Source: Streptomyces olivaceoviridis (GTDB lineage Bacteria > Actinomycetota > Actinomycetes > Streptomycetales > Streptomycetaceae). From it: DNA of 64,000 nucleotides. This document shows, piece after piece, positions 16,301-24,058 of this stretch. The DNA is taken from assembly GCF_014650115.1 (NCBI RefSeq), contig NZ_BMUI01000021.1, forward strand, positions 62,001 through 126,000, written 5' to 3'. Under the pieces are notes generated by a model. That model was not told the DNA's origin. It saw nothing but the letters and a program-made list of their open reading frames with translations, and did not search any database. Numbering within the stretch: position 1 is the stretch's first letter; each line of letters opens with the position of its first letter. The position numbers and the translations under genes are program-made.

Positions 16301-17698
16301 TCACGCGGCGATCCGCTCGGCGGTGTCCGCCGTGATGCCCTTCGTCGAGGCGATCACATTCTTCAGCTTCTTGGACAGCGCCTCATAGAACATGCTCAGC
16401 GGAAACTCGTCCGGAAGCACGTCGTCCACGAGCTTGCGCGGGGGCTGGGTCAGGTCCAGGGCGTCCGGGCCCTTGGCCCACTTGGAGCCGGGGTGCGGGG
16501 CGAGATAGGTGGAGACCAGCTGGTAGCCGGCGAACCAGTGCACCAGCTTCGGGCGGTCGATGCCGTCCCGGTACAGCTTCTCTATCTCGGCGCACAGCTG
16601 GTTGGTGACCTGGGGGGCGCGCTCCCAGTCGATGGAGAGCTTGTTGTCGGTCCAGCGGACGACGTCGTGCCGGTGCAGGTAGGCGAAGAGCAGCTGGCCG
16701 CCGAGGCCGTCGTAGTTGCGGTTGCGGTCGCCGGTGACCGGGAAGCGGAACATGCGGTCGAAGAGGACCGCGTACTGCACGTCACGGGCCTGCGGGACGC
16801 CGTCCGCCTGGAGCTTGACGGCCTCCTTGAAGGCGGTGAGGTCACAGCGCAGCTCCTCCAGGCCGTACATCCAGAACGGCTGGCGCTGCTTGATCATGAA
16901 GGGGTCGAACGGCAGGTCGCCGTGGCTGTGGGTGCGGTCGTGGACCATGTCCCACAGCACGAAGGCCTCTTCGCAGCGCTTCTGGTCGTGGACCATCGCG
17001 GCGATGTCCTCGGGCAGCTGAAGGCCCAGGAGCCCGACGGCGGCCTCGGTCACGCGGCGGAAGCGGGCGGCCTCGCGGTCACAGAAGATGCCACCCCAGG
17101 AGAAACGTTCCGGCGCCTCGCGGACGGCGATCGTCTCCGGGAAGAGGACGGCGGAGTTGGTGTCGTAGCCCGAGGTGAAGTCCTCGAAGGTGATGCCACA
17201 GAAGAGCGGGTTGTCGTACCGCGTGCGCTCCAGCTCGGCCAGCCAGTCCGGCCAGACCATGCGCAGCACGACCGCCTCCAGGTTGCGGTCCGGGTTGCCG
17301 TTCTGCGTGTACATCGGGAAGACGACCAGGTGCTGGAGGCCGTCGGCGCGGTTCGCGGCCGGGTTGAAGACCAGCAGGGAGTCCAGGAAGTCCGGCACCT
17401 GGAAGCCGTCCTCGGCCCAGCGGCGGAGGTCCCTCACCAGCGCCTGGTGGTAGGCGGCGTCATGCGGAAGGAGCGGGGTGAGCTGCTCGACCGCGCCGGC
17501 GACACGCTCGACGGCCGCGACGGCGTCGGCCCGCTCCGGCGCGCCCTCGGCGTCGAAGTCGATCGATCCGTCCTTCGACTGCCATGGCCGGATGTGCTCC
17601 ACGGCATCCTTGAGCACGGGCCAGGCCGGGTGCTCCACCACCCTGGTCAGCGGAGAAACCTGGTCCTCCGCACCCGACTGCACAAGAATTTCCGTCAT
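16301..17698 (-). CDS. DUF6421 family protein of unknown function
   Basis: 465 residues, soluble, no signal peptide or membrane segment. It matches the actinobacterial DUF6421 family from memory; the fold and activity are not known. A striking conserved stretch is WDMVHDRTHSHGDLPFD (~258-274), whose His and Asp residues look like a metal or catalytic site. WGGIFCDREAARFRR also stands out. It heads a three-gene operon with the SDR and aldolase, and GGAGG precedes the ATG. The His-rich motif and the redox and aldolase partners suggest an enzyme, but that is inference. Confidence 0.85.
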   Translation of the reverse strand: MTEILVQSGAEDQVSPLTRVVEHPAWPVLKDAVEHIRPWQSKDGSIDFDAEGAPERADAVAAVERVAGAVEQLTPLLPHDAAYHQALVRDLRRWAEDGFQVPDFLDSLLVFNPAANRADGLQHLVVFPMYTQNGNPDRNLEAVVLRMVWPDWLAELERTRYDNPLFCGITFEDFTSGYDTNSAVLFPETIAVREAPERFSWGGIFCDREAARFRRVTEAAVGLLGLQLPEDIAAMVHDQKRCEEAFVLWDMVHDRTHSHGDLPFDPFMIKQRQPFWMYGLEELRCDLTAFKEAVKLQADGVPQARDVQYAVLFDRMFRFPVTGDRNRNYDGLGGQLLFAYLHRHDVVRWTDNKLSIDWERAPQVTNQLCAEIEKLYRDGIDRPKLVHWFAGYQLVSTYLAPHPGSKWAKGPDALDLTQPPRKLVDDVLPDEFPLSMFYEALSKKLKNVIASTKGITADTAERIAA

Positions 17699-17736
17699 GT
17701 CCCATCCTCCACAGGAGAACCTCGCGTATGGACACC

Positions 17737-17746
17737 GTATGCATAC
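17737..17746. promoter_or_regulatory. Palindrome GTATGCATAC in the DUF6421 promoter
   Basis: A 10-bp perfect palindrome 39-48 bp upstream of the DUF6421 start. On the minus strand a TTGCTG-like -35 lies ~18 bp before a TACGGT -10 that overlaps the palindrome. It may be an operator, but short palindromes also arise by chance. Confidence 0.35.
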
Positions 17747-18053
17747 CCGGTTTCTCTCAGCAAGACCGGGATCGGGAAATTATTCTGTCTACCCCCTTGG
17801 TCACCGATGTTTTTCCTGTCGTAAACCGTGACGACGCTCACTTCGGCGACAACATGCGAGCCGGGGACGGTCATGATCCGATGGATACCGGCCGGCGGGC
17901 GGCCGTCCGGGTGCCGGATGCCCGGTGCAGCCACGGGTTCAAGGCGCGGCCCGGCCACTAGGCTGCGAGCCTGCCGCGTGGACGACGACGTCCGGTACCG
18001 GGCCCGTCGGTCCGCGCGTCGCCGAGCCGCCGTCGACGGAAGCGAGTTGAACC
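17747..18053. other. Intergenic region between divergent DUF6421 and GDPD genes
   Basis: About 300 bp without a convincing ORF. The first ~80 bp are AT-richer and probably hold promoter elements. The rest is GC-rich, with no hairpin or operator I could support. Confidence 0.5.
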
Positions 18054-18737
18054 TTGAACTTCCTTACCATCGGTCACCGCGGTGTCATGGGCGTCGAGCC
18101 CGAGAACACCCTTCGTTCCTTCGTCGCCGCGCAGCAGGCCGGCCTGGACCTGATCGCACTCGATCTGCATCTCAGCAAGGACGGCGCCCTGGTCGTCATG
18201 CACGACGCGGAGGTGGACCGTACGACCGACGGCTCGGGACCGGTCGCCGAGAAGACCCTTGCGGAGCTGCGCGCCCTGGACGCGGGCCGCGGCGAGCGGG
18301 TGCCGGTGTTCGAGGAGGTCCTGGAGGCGGTGGACACGCCGTTGCAGGTCGAGATCAAGGATGTCGCGGCGGCGCGGGCACTGGCCGAGGTGATGCACGC
18401 GCGTGACCTGACCGCGCGGATCGAGGTGTCCTCGTTCCACGACGAGGCGGTCGCCGAGATCGCGCGGCTGGTGCCGGGCGTGCGCACCGCGCTGGTCGCG
18501 AGCCGGTACGGCACCGACGTGGTGGACCGAGCCGTCGCCGTGGGTGCCGCCACCGTGTGCCTCGACATCCGCCGGCTCACCCTGGAGATCGTCGAGCACG
18601 CGCGCGCTTCCGGGCTGCGGATCGTCGGCTGGGTGGTCAACACGCAGGACCATCTGCGGCTGGTCCGCGCCCTGGAGCTGGACGGGGCGACGACCGACTA
18701 TCCCGAGATCAAGCGCACGGGCCGCTTCACCGCGTGA
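18054..18737 (+). CDS. Glycerophosphodiester phosphodiesterase
   Basis: 227 residues, cytoplasmic GDPD. The catalytic His pair is in IGHRG (~7-11) and VVMHDAEVDRTTDG. The metal ligands are EPENT and DLHLSKDG (Glu/Asp), with a later VEIKD. It hydrolyses glycerophosphodiesters to glycerol-3-phosphate and an alcohol, in lipid turnover or phosphate recycling. A TGA stands in frame 4-6 bases upstream of the TTG at 18054, so this TTG, preceded by GGAAG, must be the start. It is followed at once by a bidirectional terminator. Confidence 0.93.
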   Translation: MNFLTIGHRGVMGVEPENTLRSFVAAQQAGLDLIALDLHLSKDGALVVMHDAEVDRTTDGSGPVAEKTLAELRALDAGRGERVPVFEEVLEAVDTPLQVEIKDVAAARALAEVMHARDLTARIEVSSFHDEAVAEIARLVPGVRTALVASRYGTDVVDRAVAVGAATVCLDIRRLTLEIVEHARASGLRIVGWVVNTQDHLRLVRALELDGATTDYPEIKRTGRFTA

Positions 18738-18740
18738 CCC

Positions 18741-18768
18741 AGGCGTCCGGGCCCGCGCCCGGACGCCT
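18741..18768. terminator. Bidirectional hairpin terminator
   Basis: Perfect 11-bp arms AGGCGTCCGGG / CCCGGACGCCT with a 6-nt loop, between the convergent GDPD (ends 18737) and GNAT (ends 18778) genes. Confidence 0.85.
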
Positions 18769-18777
18769 GCCACGACG

Positions 18778-19317
18778 TCACACCAGCGGCTTGACCAACA
18801 CCTCGAACCGCAGGTCGGCGCGGCGCGGAACGCCGAAGCGCTCGTCGCCGTACGGGAACGGCTGCGTCCGGCCCGTACGGCGGTAGCCGCGGCGCTCGTA
18901 CCAGGCGATCAGGTCCTCCCGCTGGGAGATCACCGTCATCTGCATCTCGGTGACACCCCAGGTCTCCCGGGCCAGGCGCTCGGCCTCCGCCATGACGGTC
19001 CTGCCGAGGCCCGCGCCCTGCAGGGCGGGGCTGACCGCGAACATGCCGAAGTAGGCGTGGGCGCCACGGTGTTCCAGCTGGCAGCAGGCGACGATACGAC
19101 CGTCCCGCTCGACGGCCAGCAGCCGGCTCCCGGGGGCCTTGATCACCTCCAGCACGCCCTGCGGATCGGTCCGCTGCCCCTCCAGGAGGTCCGCCTCGGT
19201 GGTCCACCCGGCCCGGCTGCTGTCCCCCCGGTACGCCGACTCGATCAGCGCGACGAGGGCGTCGACGTCGGCGTCGGTGGCATCCCGGAAGGCGAGTCCG
19301 GTGGCGAGGGTGTCCAT
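18778..19317 (-). CDS. GNAT-family N-acetyltransferase
   Basis: 179 residues, single GNAT domain. Motif A, the acetyl-CoA loop, reads VSPALQGAGLGRTVMAEAE (Q-x-x-G-x-G form), preceded by GMFAVSP. Motif B contains WYERRGYRRTG. It transfers an acetyl group to an unidentified amine. The ATG at 19317, with GGAG upstream, gives a normal N-terminus (LAFRDATDADVDALVALIE). It is divergent from the VOC gene with 70 bp between starts, so promoters may be shared. Confidence 0.9.
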   Translation of the reverse strand: MDTLATGLAFRDATDADVDALVALIESAYRGDSSRAGWTTEADLLEGQRTDPQGVLEVIKAPGSRLLAVERDGRIVACCQLEHRGAHAYFGMFAVSPALQGAGLGRTVMAEAERLARETWGVTEMQMTVISQREDLIAWYERRGYRRTGRTQPFPYGDERFGVPRRADLRFEVLVKPLV

Positions 19318-19387
19318 GGTGCGGTCTCCGATCTCGGGCGTGGCTGAGCCACGGACGAGGGTAACCCTGCCGCTAGGCTCCCCCCGC

Positions 19388-19780
19388 ATGGTGCATGTAC
19401 TCAGCAGCCGGATCCTGCTCCGGCCCACCGACCCCGAGCGCTCCCGCGCCTTCTACGGCGAGCAGCTGGGGCTGTCCGTCTACCGCGAGTTCGGTACCGG
19501 CCCCGAACGCGGCACGGTCTACTTCCTCGGCGGCGGCTTCCTGGAGGTGTCCGGCCGGTCCGAGGGGCCGCCCTCGCCCGCTGTCCGGCTGTGGTTGCAG
19601 GTCGAGGACGTGAAGGCCGCGGGCGAGGAACTGCGGGCGCGGGGCGTCGAGATCGTCCGGCCACCGGTGCGGGAGCCGTGGGGCCTGGTCGAGATGTGGA
19701 TCGCCGATCCGGACGGCACCCCGATCGTCCTGGTGGAGATCCCGTCGGACCATCCACTGCGGTACCGGCCGGGGATCTAG
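19388..19780 (+). CDS. VOC-superfamily (glyoxalase/bleomycin-resistance fold) protein
   Basis: 130 residues, one full VOC module of paired beta-alpha-beta-beta-beta units: ILLRPTDPERSRAFYGEQLG, then LWLQVEDVKAAGEELRARGV and the final WIADPDGTPIVLVE. Glu in the last strand and an earlier His or Glu usually bind a metal. Members isomerise, cleave or sequester small molecules; nothing here fixes the substrate. Its start lies inside the GNAT promoter region. Confidence 0.88.
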   Translation: MVHVLSSRILLRPTDPERSRAFYGEQLGLSVYREFGTGPERGTVYFLGGGFLEVSGRSEGPPSPAVRLWLQVEDVKAAGEELRARGVEIVRPPVREPWGLVEMWIADPDGTPIVLVEIPSDHPLRYRPGI

Positions 19781-19844
19781 GACGACCGACGGGTACGGGG
19801 CGGGTCGGGTCGGCGGGGCCGGTGTTCCCGGCCGCGGTCCGTGC

Positions 19845-20554
19845 GGGGCCGGTTCGTGGAAGCCCCGCGTCGAGGAGGCGTTTCGGTCGCGGCCGTGTCC
19901 TCGGCGGGCTCGCCGGCCGGCACCCGGTCCGTCCCGCACAGCCGCAGCCAGTCGGCGGCGGGGCCCACGGGCTCGACGTGCGGGTCGGCGATGTCGGCCA
20001 GGCCGGTGCCGCGCGCGTGGCGTTCGGGGCGGGCCAGGGAGATACCGGTCTCGACGTAGCCGTGCCCGCGGCCGTGCGGGCGGTGAAGCGGGTGCCGCAC
20101 TGCCCCGGCGTGCGCTCGACCGTGCCCCGGGGCACGGCTCGGGCCCGGACAGGTCGGCCGTACGGGCGAGGAGGATCACCTCGGTGTCCCCGGTGTGCCG
20201 GAATCCGGAGCGCTCGCAGAGGCCCGGACGTGCGGCCGGGGTCGGGGCGGGCCGTACACGACCGGGGCGGGCAGGTCTCCGCCGGGCGCGCCGGACCCGG
20301 CCCCGTCAGCGGGCCGGGCAGGCCGGACAGGCACGCATCAGCGGGTCGGCCGCCTGCCCGGTGCCCGGCCGGAAGGCGGCGGGCGGATGCCGGAGGAACC
20401 GGCCGATCTCGCCGACGTCCCGGTGGTGCGGGCCGACCTCCTCGTCGGCGCGGTACCGCTTCAGGCGGGCCGCCGCGACGACGTGACCGCGCTCCTCGGC
20501 GACGAGCGCGATCCGCTCGCCCACCCGTGGATCGGTCACGAACTCCTCGGGCAT
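19845..20554 (-). pseudogene. Decayed tandem-GNAT acetyltransferase gene
   Basis: Protein-like fragments of one gene lie in order but in different frames. Fragment 1 (20554 down to a TGA at 20306) has EEFVTDPRVGERIALVAEE and RYRADEEVGPHHRDVGEI. Next comes GDLPAPVVYG..HVRA in another frame (~20280-20225). Then ERSGFRHTGDTEVILLAR returns to the first frame (~20225-20165). GYVETGISLARPERHARGTG..DWLRLCGTDR is in a third frame (~20067-19920), and RGFHEPA ends it (~19860). Two GNAT C-terminal motifs show that the ancestor had two acetyltransferase domains. At least three frameshifts and one stop make it inactive. Confidence 0.8.
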
Positions 20555-20699
20555 GAGTGGCCTGCGGTCTCGGAAGGGATCGGGAGGGCCGCCGTGCGAT
20601 GCGGTACGAGGCCGGTGCGGGCGGGACGGAGCGGCGTACTCCGGCTCGTAGCCGTACGGTGCGCCCGGCGGGGCCTTGCCGGCCGCTGTCGGACAGGCT

Positions 20700-21014
20700 T
20701 CACGGTCTGCCGCCGCCCTTCCGGTCCCCACCGGAGACCTGACCCACCATCATGACGAGGAGACCGGCGAGGAGAAGCACGGCGCCGATCAGCGTTGCCG
20801 AGGGCCGGGCGCCGGAATCACCGATCAGCAACCCGAAGACCAGTTGCCAGCACAGCGCGAAGGCCACCACCAACTGACCCCAGCCGTAGGTCCGCGGGGC
20901 ACGAACATGGCGCCGGTTCATGGGGAGTACCCAGCCGCTGGTGACCGCCGCGACGCCGGAGGCGGCGATGAGGAGCGCCAACAGGACCAGAGGCACGGCG
21001 ATATACAGCTTCAC
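20700..21014 (-). CDS. Small membrane protein, unknown function
   Basis: 104 residues with three hydrophobic helices: YIAVPLVLLALLIAASGVAA, WGQLVVAFALCWQLVFGLLI and ATLIGAVLLLAGLLVMMVG. A basic loop (MNRRHVRAPRT) follows the first helix and a Gly/Lys/Arg tail ends the protein. No transporter signature is present. The GTG at 21014 is preceded by GGGGGAG. It is divergent from the peptide-P450 pair and shares a ~230-bp control region with it, so it may belong to that locus (for example in export or protection), but this is only positional. Confidence 0.75.
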   Translation of the reverse strand: MKLYIAVPLVLLALLIAASGVAAVTSGWVLPMNRRHVRAPRTYGWGQLVVAFALCWQLVFGLLIGDSGARPSATLIGAVLLLAGLLVMMVGQVSGGDRKGGGRP

Positions 21015-21135
21015 GGCTTCTCCCCCCTGCGCACCGGGCCCACGCCCGACGACAGCCTGAGCATGGCACCGGACCACCATGCGGGACCAGGCGGGGGCCA
21101 CGCGGATCGACCTCGATCACGCGGCTTCCGCCCTG

Positions 21136-21180
21136 GATATGACATATGTGGCATGTGTGAGAAACTGGCGAATATGGCAT
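21136..21180. promoter_or_regulatory. AT-rich divergent control region before the peptide-P450 pair
   Basis: An AT-rich island in very GC-rich DNA. It contains ACATATGT, a perfect 8-bp palindrome, and two related direct repeats, ATATGTGGCAT and ATATGGCAT, about 27 bp apart. It is the likely promoter/operator for the plus-strand peptide gene and perhaps the minus-strand membrane protein. No exact -35/-10 pair can be fixed. Confidence 0.45.
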
Positions 21181-21245
21181 CTGGTGCTGGCGGGTTCATC
21201 GGAACCCTCGGCTGGAAGGGATCAGACAGGCGAGAGGAGCGCATC

Positions 21246-21341
21246 ATGATCGCCAGGCTGCTCGGCAAGCTGTCCTTCAGCCGCCACTACGGCGCGTACG
21301 GGGCCCACGAGTGGGACGCGTACGCCGGTGACGACCGCTGA
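21246..21341 (+). CDS. 31-residue peptide, candidate RiPP precursor for the adjacent P450
   Basis: A short gene with ATG at 21246, a good ribosome site (GAGAGGAG, 7-8 nt upstream) and almost only G or C in third codon positions, so it is translated. The N-terminal half MIARLLGKLSFSR is basic and amphipathic, like a leader. The C-terminal half HYGAYGAHEWDAYAGDDR holds three Tyr, one Trp and two His, residues that P450 macrocyclases crosslink. A strong hairpin follows 9 bp after the stop, then a P450 gene on the same strand. The frame is open upstream, but no other start has a comparable ribosome site. The precursor role is inferred from layout and composition; a small regulatory peptide is the alternative. 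Confidence 0.65.
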   Translation: MIARLLGKLSFSRHYGAYGAHEWDAYAGDDR

Positions 21342-21349
21342 CGGCACTC

Positions 21350-21376
21350 CCGGCGGGCGCCCCGGGCGTCCGCCGG
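21350..21376 (+). terminator. Attenuator-like hairpin between peptide gene and P450
   Basis: Arms CCGGCGGGCGCC / GGCGTCCGCCGG form a 12-bp stem with one G-U pair and a 3-nt loop, 8 bp after the peptide stop. A partial terminator here would give more peptide than enzyme, as is usual between RiPP precursors and their modifying genes. Confidence 0.7.
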
Positions 21377-21436
21377 CTCTGAGCCGCGCTGCCGACGACA
21401 CAGGCCAGGACAGGTGCGAAGGTCGGGGACGATCTC

Positions 21437-22756
21437 ATGGGCCGGATGAATGTGCCGCCGCGGTTGCCGGGGGGCGGCTTCGCAGCCTGGAGCCGTGACC
21501 GGCTGGCCGTGGCACGCCGTGGTGCTGACGAGTGCGGGGACGTCTGGCAGCTGGAGCCGGGTGTGTACGTAGCCGCCACGGCCGCACCGTGCGAAGCGGT
21601 GCTGCGCCGTGCGGAGGACTTCCCCAAGGCGCCCTCGCCCCTCTTCCCGCCGTTGAAGGGGTCGAACCGGGCGCCGACGGCTGAGGAGCGCGCGCACGCC
21701 CACGCCGCCCGCATGCGCGGCCTGCGCGCGCAGGCGGTCGCGGCCCGGGTCGGCGAGATCGCGCCCGGAGCCGCATGCTTCGCGGAGCAGTGGCCCACGG
21801 GCCAGGACGTCGAGGTCCTGCCCGCGGCCCGGCACGCCCTGGCGGAGATCGGCGTCCGCTACCTCTTCTCCGAGGACGCTCCGACCCTGCTGCCCTTCGC
21901 CGCACAGCTCTTCCTGGCCCGGGAAGTGCTCGCACGTCCCTCCCGCTGGGAATGGCCGCGGTGGGTCCCCACACCGGCACGGCGGTTCCGCACACGGCAA
22001 CAGGCCGCCTTCACCGAGGCCTTGCGGCCCATCGTCCGCCGGCGCCGTTCGTCGGGCCGGCTCGGCGACGACGTGCTCGGGCAGATGCTCCAGCCCTCCG
22101 CCCGCTACGGCCCGCTGCCGGAAGAGACCGTCCTCGACACCCTCCCGGGCATCACCGTCGCCACCTTCGAGGCGCCCACCCGGGCAGCGGGATGGATCCT
22201 GCTCCACCTGGCCCGGCACCCGCGGGCCGCGGACCGGGTCGCGGCCGAAGCCGCCTCGCTGCCCGCGGACCCGGCCGCGACGACCAGCGCCGACCTCGAC
22301 GACCTGCGGTACACCCAGGCACTGGTACGCGAGGTTCTCCGGCTGCACCCCCCGAGCTGGCTGCTGACCCGGCGGACCGCACGGCGGACCGAGCTCGCCG
22401 ACTACACCATCGACGCCGGGTCCACCGTTCTCGTCTGTCCCTACACCGCGCACCGGGACGCACGGGAACACGCCGAGCCGGACGAGTTCCGGCCCGAGCG
22501 CTGGCTCGACGATTCGGGTTCGCCGGCGGACCCCGGGGCGTTCCTCTCCTTCGGCACCGGGCCGCACGGCTGCGAGGGAGCCGCTCTGGCCATGACGATG
22601 CTGACGCTCCTGACCGCGCACACGGCCCGCTGCCACCGCCTGAGCGAGCCGCCCGGACCACCCGGCTTCCAGGTCACCACCTTCGAGGGGCTCGCGACCG
22701 CCGGCTTGCGCCTGCGTGCCACCTCGCGTGTCCCGGAGCGGTCCCGCTTCCGGTGA
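21437..22756 (+). CDS. Cytochrome P450, candidate peptide-modifying enzyme
   Basis: 439 residues, soluble class. The heme-ligand loop is FLSFGTGPHGCEGAA with Cys379. The ExxR motif is Glu299-Arg302 in VREVLRLHPP, and FRPERW completes the ERR triad. The I-helix region reads ITVATFEAPTRAAG, where most bacterial P450s have AGxxT, so the oxygen-binding groove is unusual. The PERF-like W form and long N-terminus resemble the CYP102-like/terpene-type branch more than the short CYP105/107 set. It starts 95 bp after the 31-residue peptide gene, behind a hairpin. The nearest hypothesis is crosslinking of Tyr/Trp in that peptide; oxidation of a small molecule is the alternative. No ferredoxin gene is adjacent. 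Confidence 0.92.
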   Translation: MGRMNVPPRLPGGGFAAWSRDRLAVARRGADECGDVWQLEPGVYVAATAAPCEAVLRRAEDFPKAPSPLFPPLKGSNRAPTAEERAHAHAARMRGLRAQAVAARVGEIAPGAACFAEQWPTGQDVEVLPAARHALAEIGVRYLFSEDAPTLLPFAAQLFLAREVLARPSRWEWPRWVPTPARRFRTRQQAAFTEALRPIVRRRRSSGRLGDDVLGQMLQPSARYGPLPEETVLDTLPGITVATFEAPTRAAGWILLHLARHPRAADRVAAEAASLPADPAATTSADLDDLRYTQALVREVLRLHPPSWLLTRRTARRTELADYTIDAGSTVLVCPYTAHRDAREHAEPDEFRPERWLDDSGSPADPGAFLSFGTGPHGCEGAALAMTMLTLLTAHTARCHRLSEPPGPPGFQVTTFEGLATAGLRLRATSRVPERSRFR

Positions 22757-22789
22757 CCTGCGCGCTCGTCACGGTTCGTTCGTCCACGG

Positions 22790-23341
22790 TCAGCCCGCCG
22801 TGTGCCGCCGGCCGAACTCGTCGGCGAGCAGGCCCATCATGACGAGGTCGTGGTACCGGCCGGCGAAGAAGACGTGTTCCCGCAAGCGCCCCTCCTCGGT
22901 GAAGCCGAGACGGCGTATGAGTGCCAGCGATGCCTCGTTGTGGGCGAAGACCACGGCCAGACACTTGTGGTAGCGCCGCTCGGCGAACATGAAGCGCAGC
23001 AACAATGTCAGGGCTTCCGCCGCGTAGCCCCGGCGCCGGTGCTCGGCACCGATCATGACGTCGAATTCGAACCAGCCCGAATGACGGCCGGTGCGGTGCG
23101 AGGCGACCGTGCCGACCAACTCTCTGCCGGCCGTCGTCTCGACTGCCAGCCGGAAGCGGTCGCCGTCGTACTCGGTGACGGCTTGCTGCTTCGCCCAGGC
23201 ACGGTAGCTCTCGGCGGACCGAGGCAGGTCCAACCGGCCCCCGCGCCGCCCGTCGTCGTCGGCGAAGCGCGCGAACGCTGCCCAGTCGTCGGGCTCGATG
23301 GCACGCAGGCGTACCCGTTCACCGGTCCAGGACGTTGCCAT
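22790..23341 (-). CDS. GNAT-family acetyltransferase (RimJ/RimL-like)
   Basis: 183 residues. It begins TSWTGERVRLRAIEPDDWAAF, typical of the RimJ/RimL branch that acetylates protein N-termini or small amines. The acetyl-CoA loop is MIGAEHRRRGYAAEALTLLL (RRRGYA), followed by VVFAHNEASLALIRRLGF with the conserved Asn. The ATG at 23341 is chosen; a TTG five codons upstream is possible. It is convergent with the P450 (33 bp between stops) and probably unrelated to it. A role in modifying or resisting a peptide product is conceivable but unsupported. Confidence 0.88.
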   Translation of the reverse strand: MATSWTGERVRLRAIEPDDWAAFARFADDDGRRGGRLDLPRSAESYRAWAKQQAVTEYDGDRFRLAVETTAGRELVGTVASHRTGRHSGWFEFDVMIGAEHRRRGYAAEALTLLLRFMFAERRYHKCLAVVFAHNEASLALIRRLGFTEEGRLREHVFFAGRYHDLVMMGLLADEFGRRHTAG

Positions 23342-23470
23342 GCCCGATTTCAACACGCCACGGTGCGCGCGGGGACGAGAGGCACGCCGGGACGGGTACG
23401 GCCCACCGTTCCGGGTCCCACCGCTGGGCGCCTGTGGCCTCGGCCCGCCGTCTGTGGTGCCGTCGGCGTG

Positions 23471-24058
23471 CTAGCCGGGTGTACCGACCCGCAGGCCGCT
23501 CATCCGGCCCTCCAGGCGGCTGAGCAACTCGGCGAGGAGGCCCGCGAGTTCGCCCTGGCCCGCCGGGTCGAGGACGGACAGTACGGCCGTCTCGTAGGCG
23601 AGTTGCTCGGGGAGGATGCCGTCGACCAGGTCGCGGCCGGTGTCGGTGAGGCGGACGTGGGCCACGCGGCGGTCGCGGGTGTCGCCGCGCCGTTCCACCA
23701 GGCCGCGCTCGGTCAGCTGCTTGATCCGCTTGGTGACGGCGGCGCCGGAGGAGAAGGTCTCCCGGGCCAGCTCGCCCGGGGTCAGCTCGTGTCCGGTGCG
23801 GCGGAGCGCGCCGAGCAGGTCGAACTCGGCGCGGCTCAGGCCGGCCCGGCGCAGCGGGGCGTCCTCGGCCTGCTGGAGCAGGGCGGAGCAGCGGTTGATC
23901 CGGCCGATGATCTCCATGGGTCCGGTGTCCAGCTCGGGGTGGACGGCCCGCCACTGGCGGACGACGGCGGAGACGGTGTCGCCGCGCCCGGGGTCGGTGC
24001 CGGGCCGGGTGCCGGTCGCGTCGCTTCCGGGCGTCGGTCCGCCGTTCGTCGCCGTCAT
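23471..24058 (-). CDS. MarR-family transcriptional regulator
   Basis: 195 residues. The winged HTH runs from LSRAEFDLLGALRRTGHELT through ARETFSSGAAVTKRIKQL (recognition helix) to the wing RRGDTRDRRVAHVRLTDTG, flanked by dimerisation helices. The Gly/Thr/Asp-rich N-terminal ~28 residues are disordered. MarR repressors usually sense phenolic compounds and control efflux. Its ATG overlaps the stop of the FUSC permease gene in ATGA form (4 bp), so the two are one operon and the regulator is downstream. The near-palindrome at 25786 is the likely target. Confidence 0.93.
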   Translation of the reverse strand: MTATNGGPTPGSDATGTRPGTDPGRGDTVSAVVRQWRAVHPELDTGPMEIIGRINRCSALLQQAEDAPLRRAGLSRAEFDLLGALRRTGHELTPGELARETFSSGAAVTKRIKQLTERGLVERRGDTRDRRVAHVRLTDTGRDLVDGILPEQLAYETAVLSVLDPAGQGELAGLLAELLSRLEGRMSGLRVGTPG

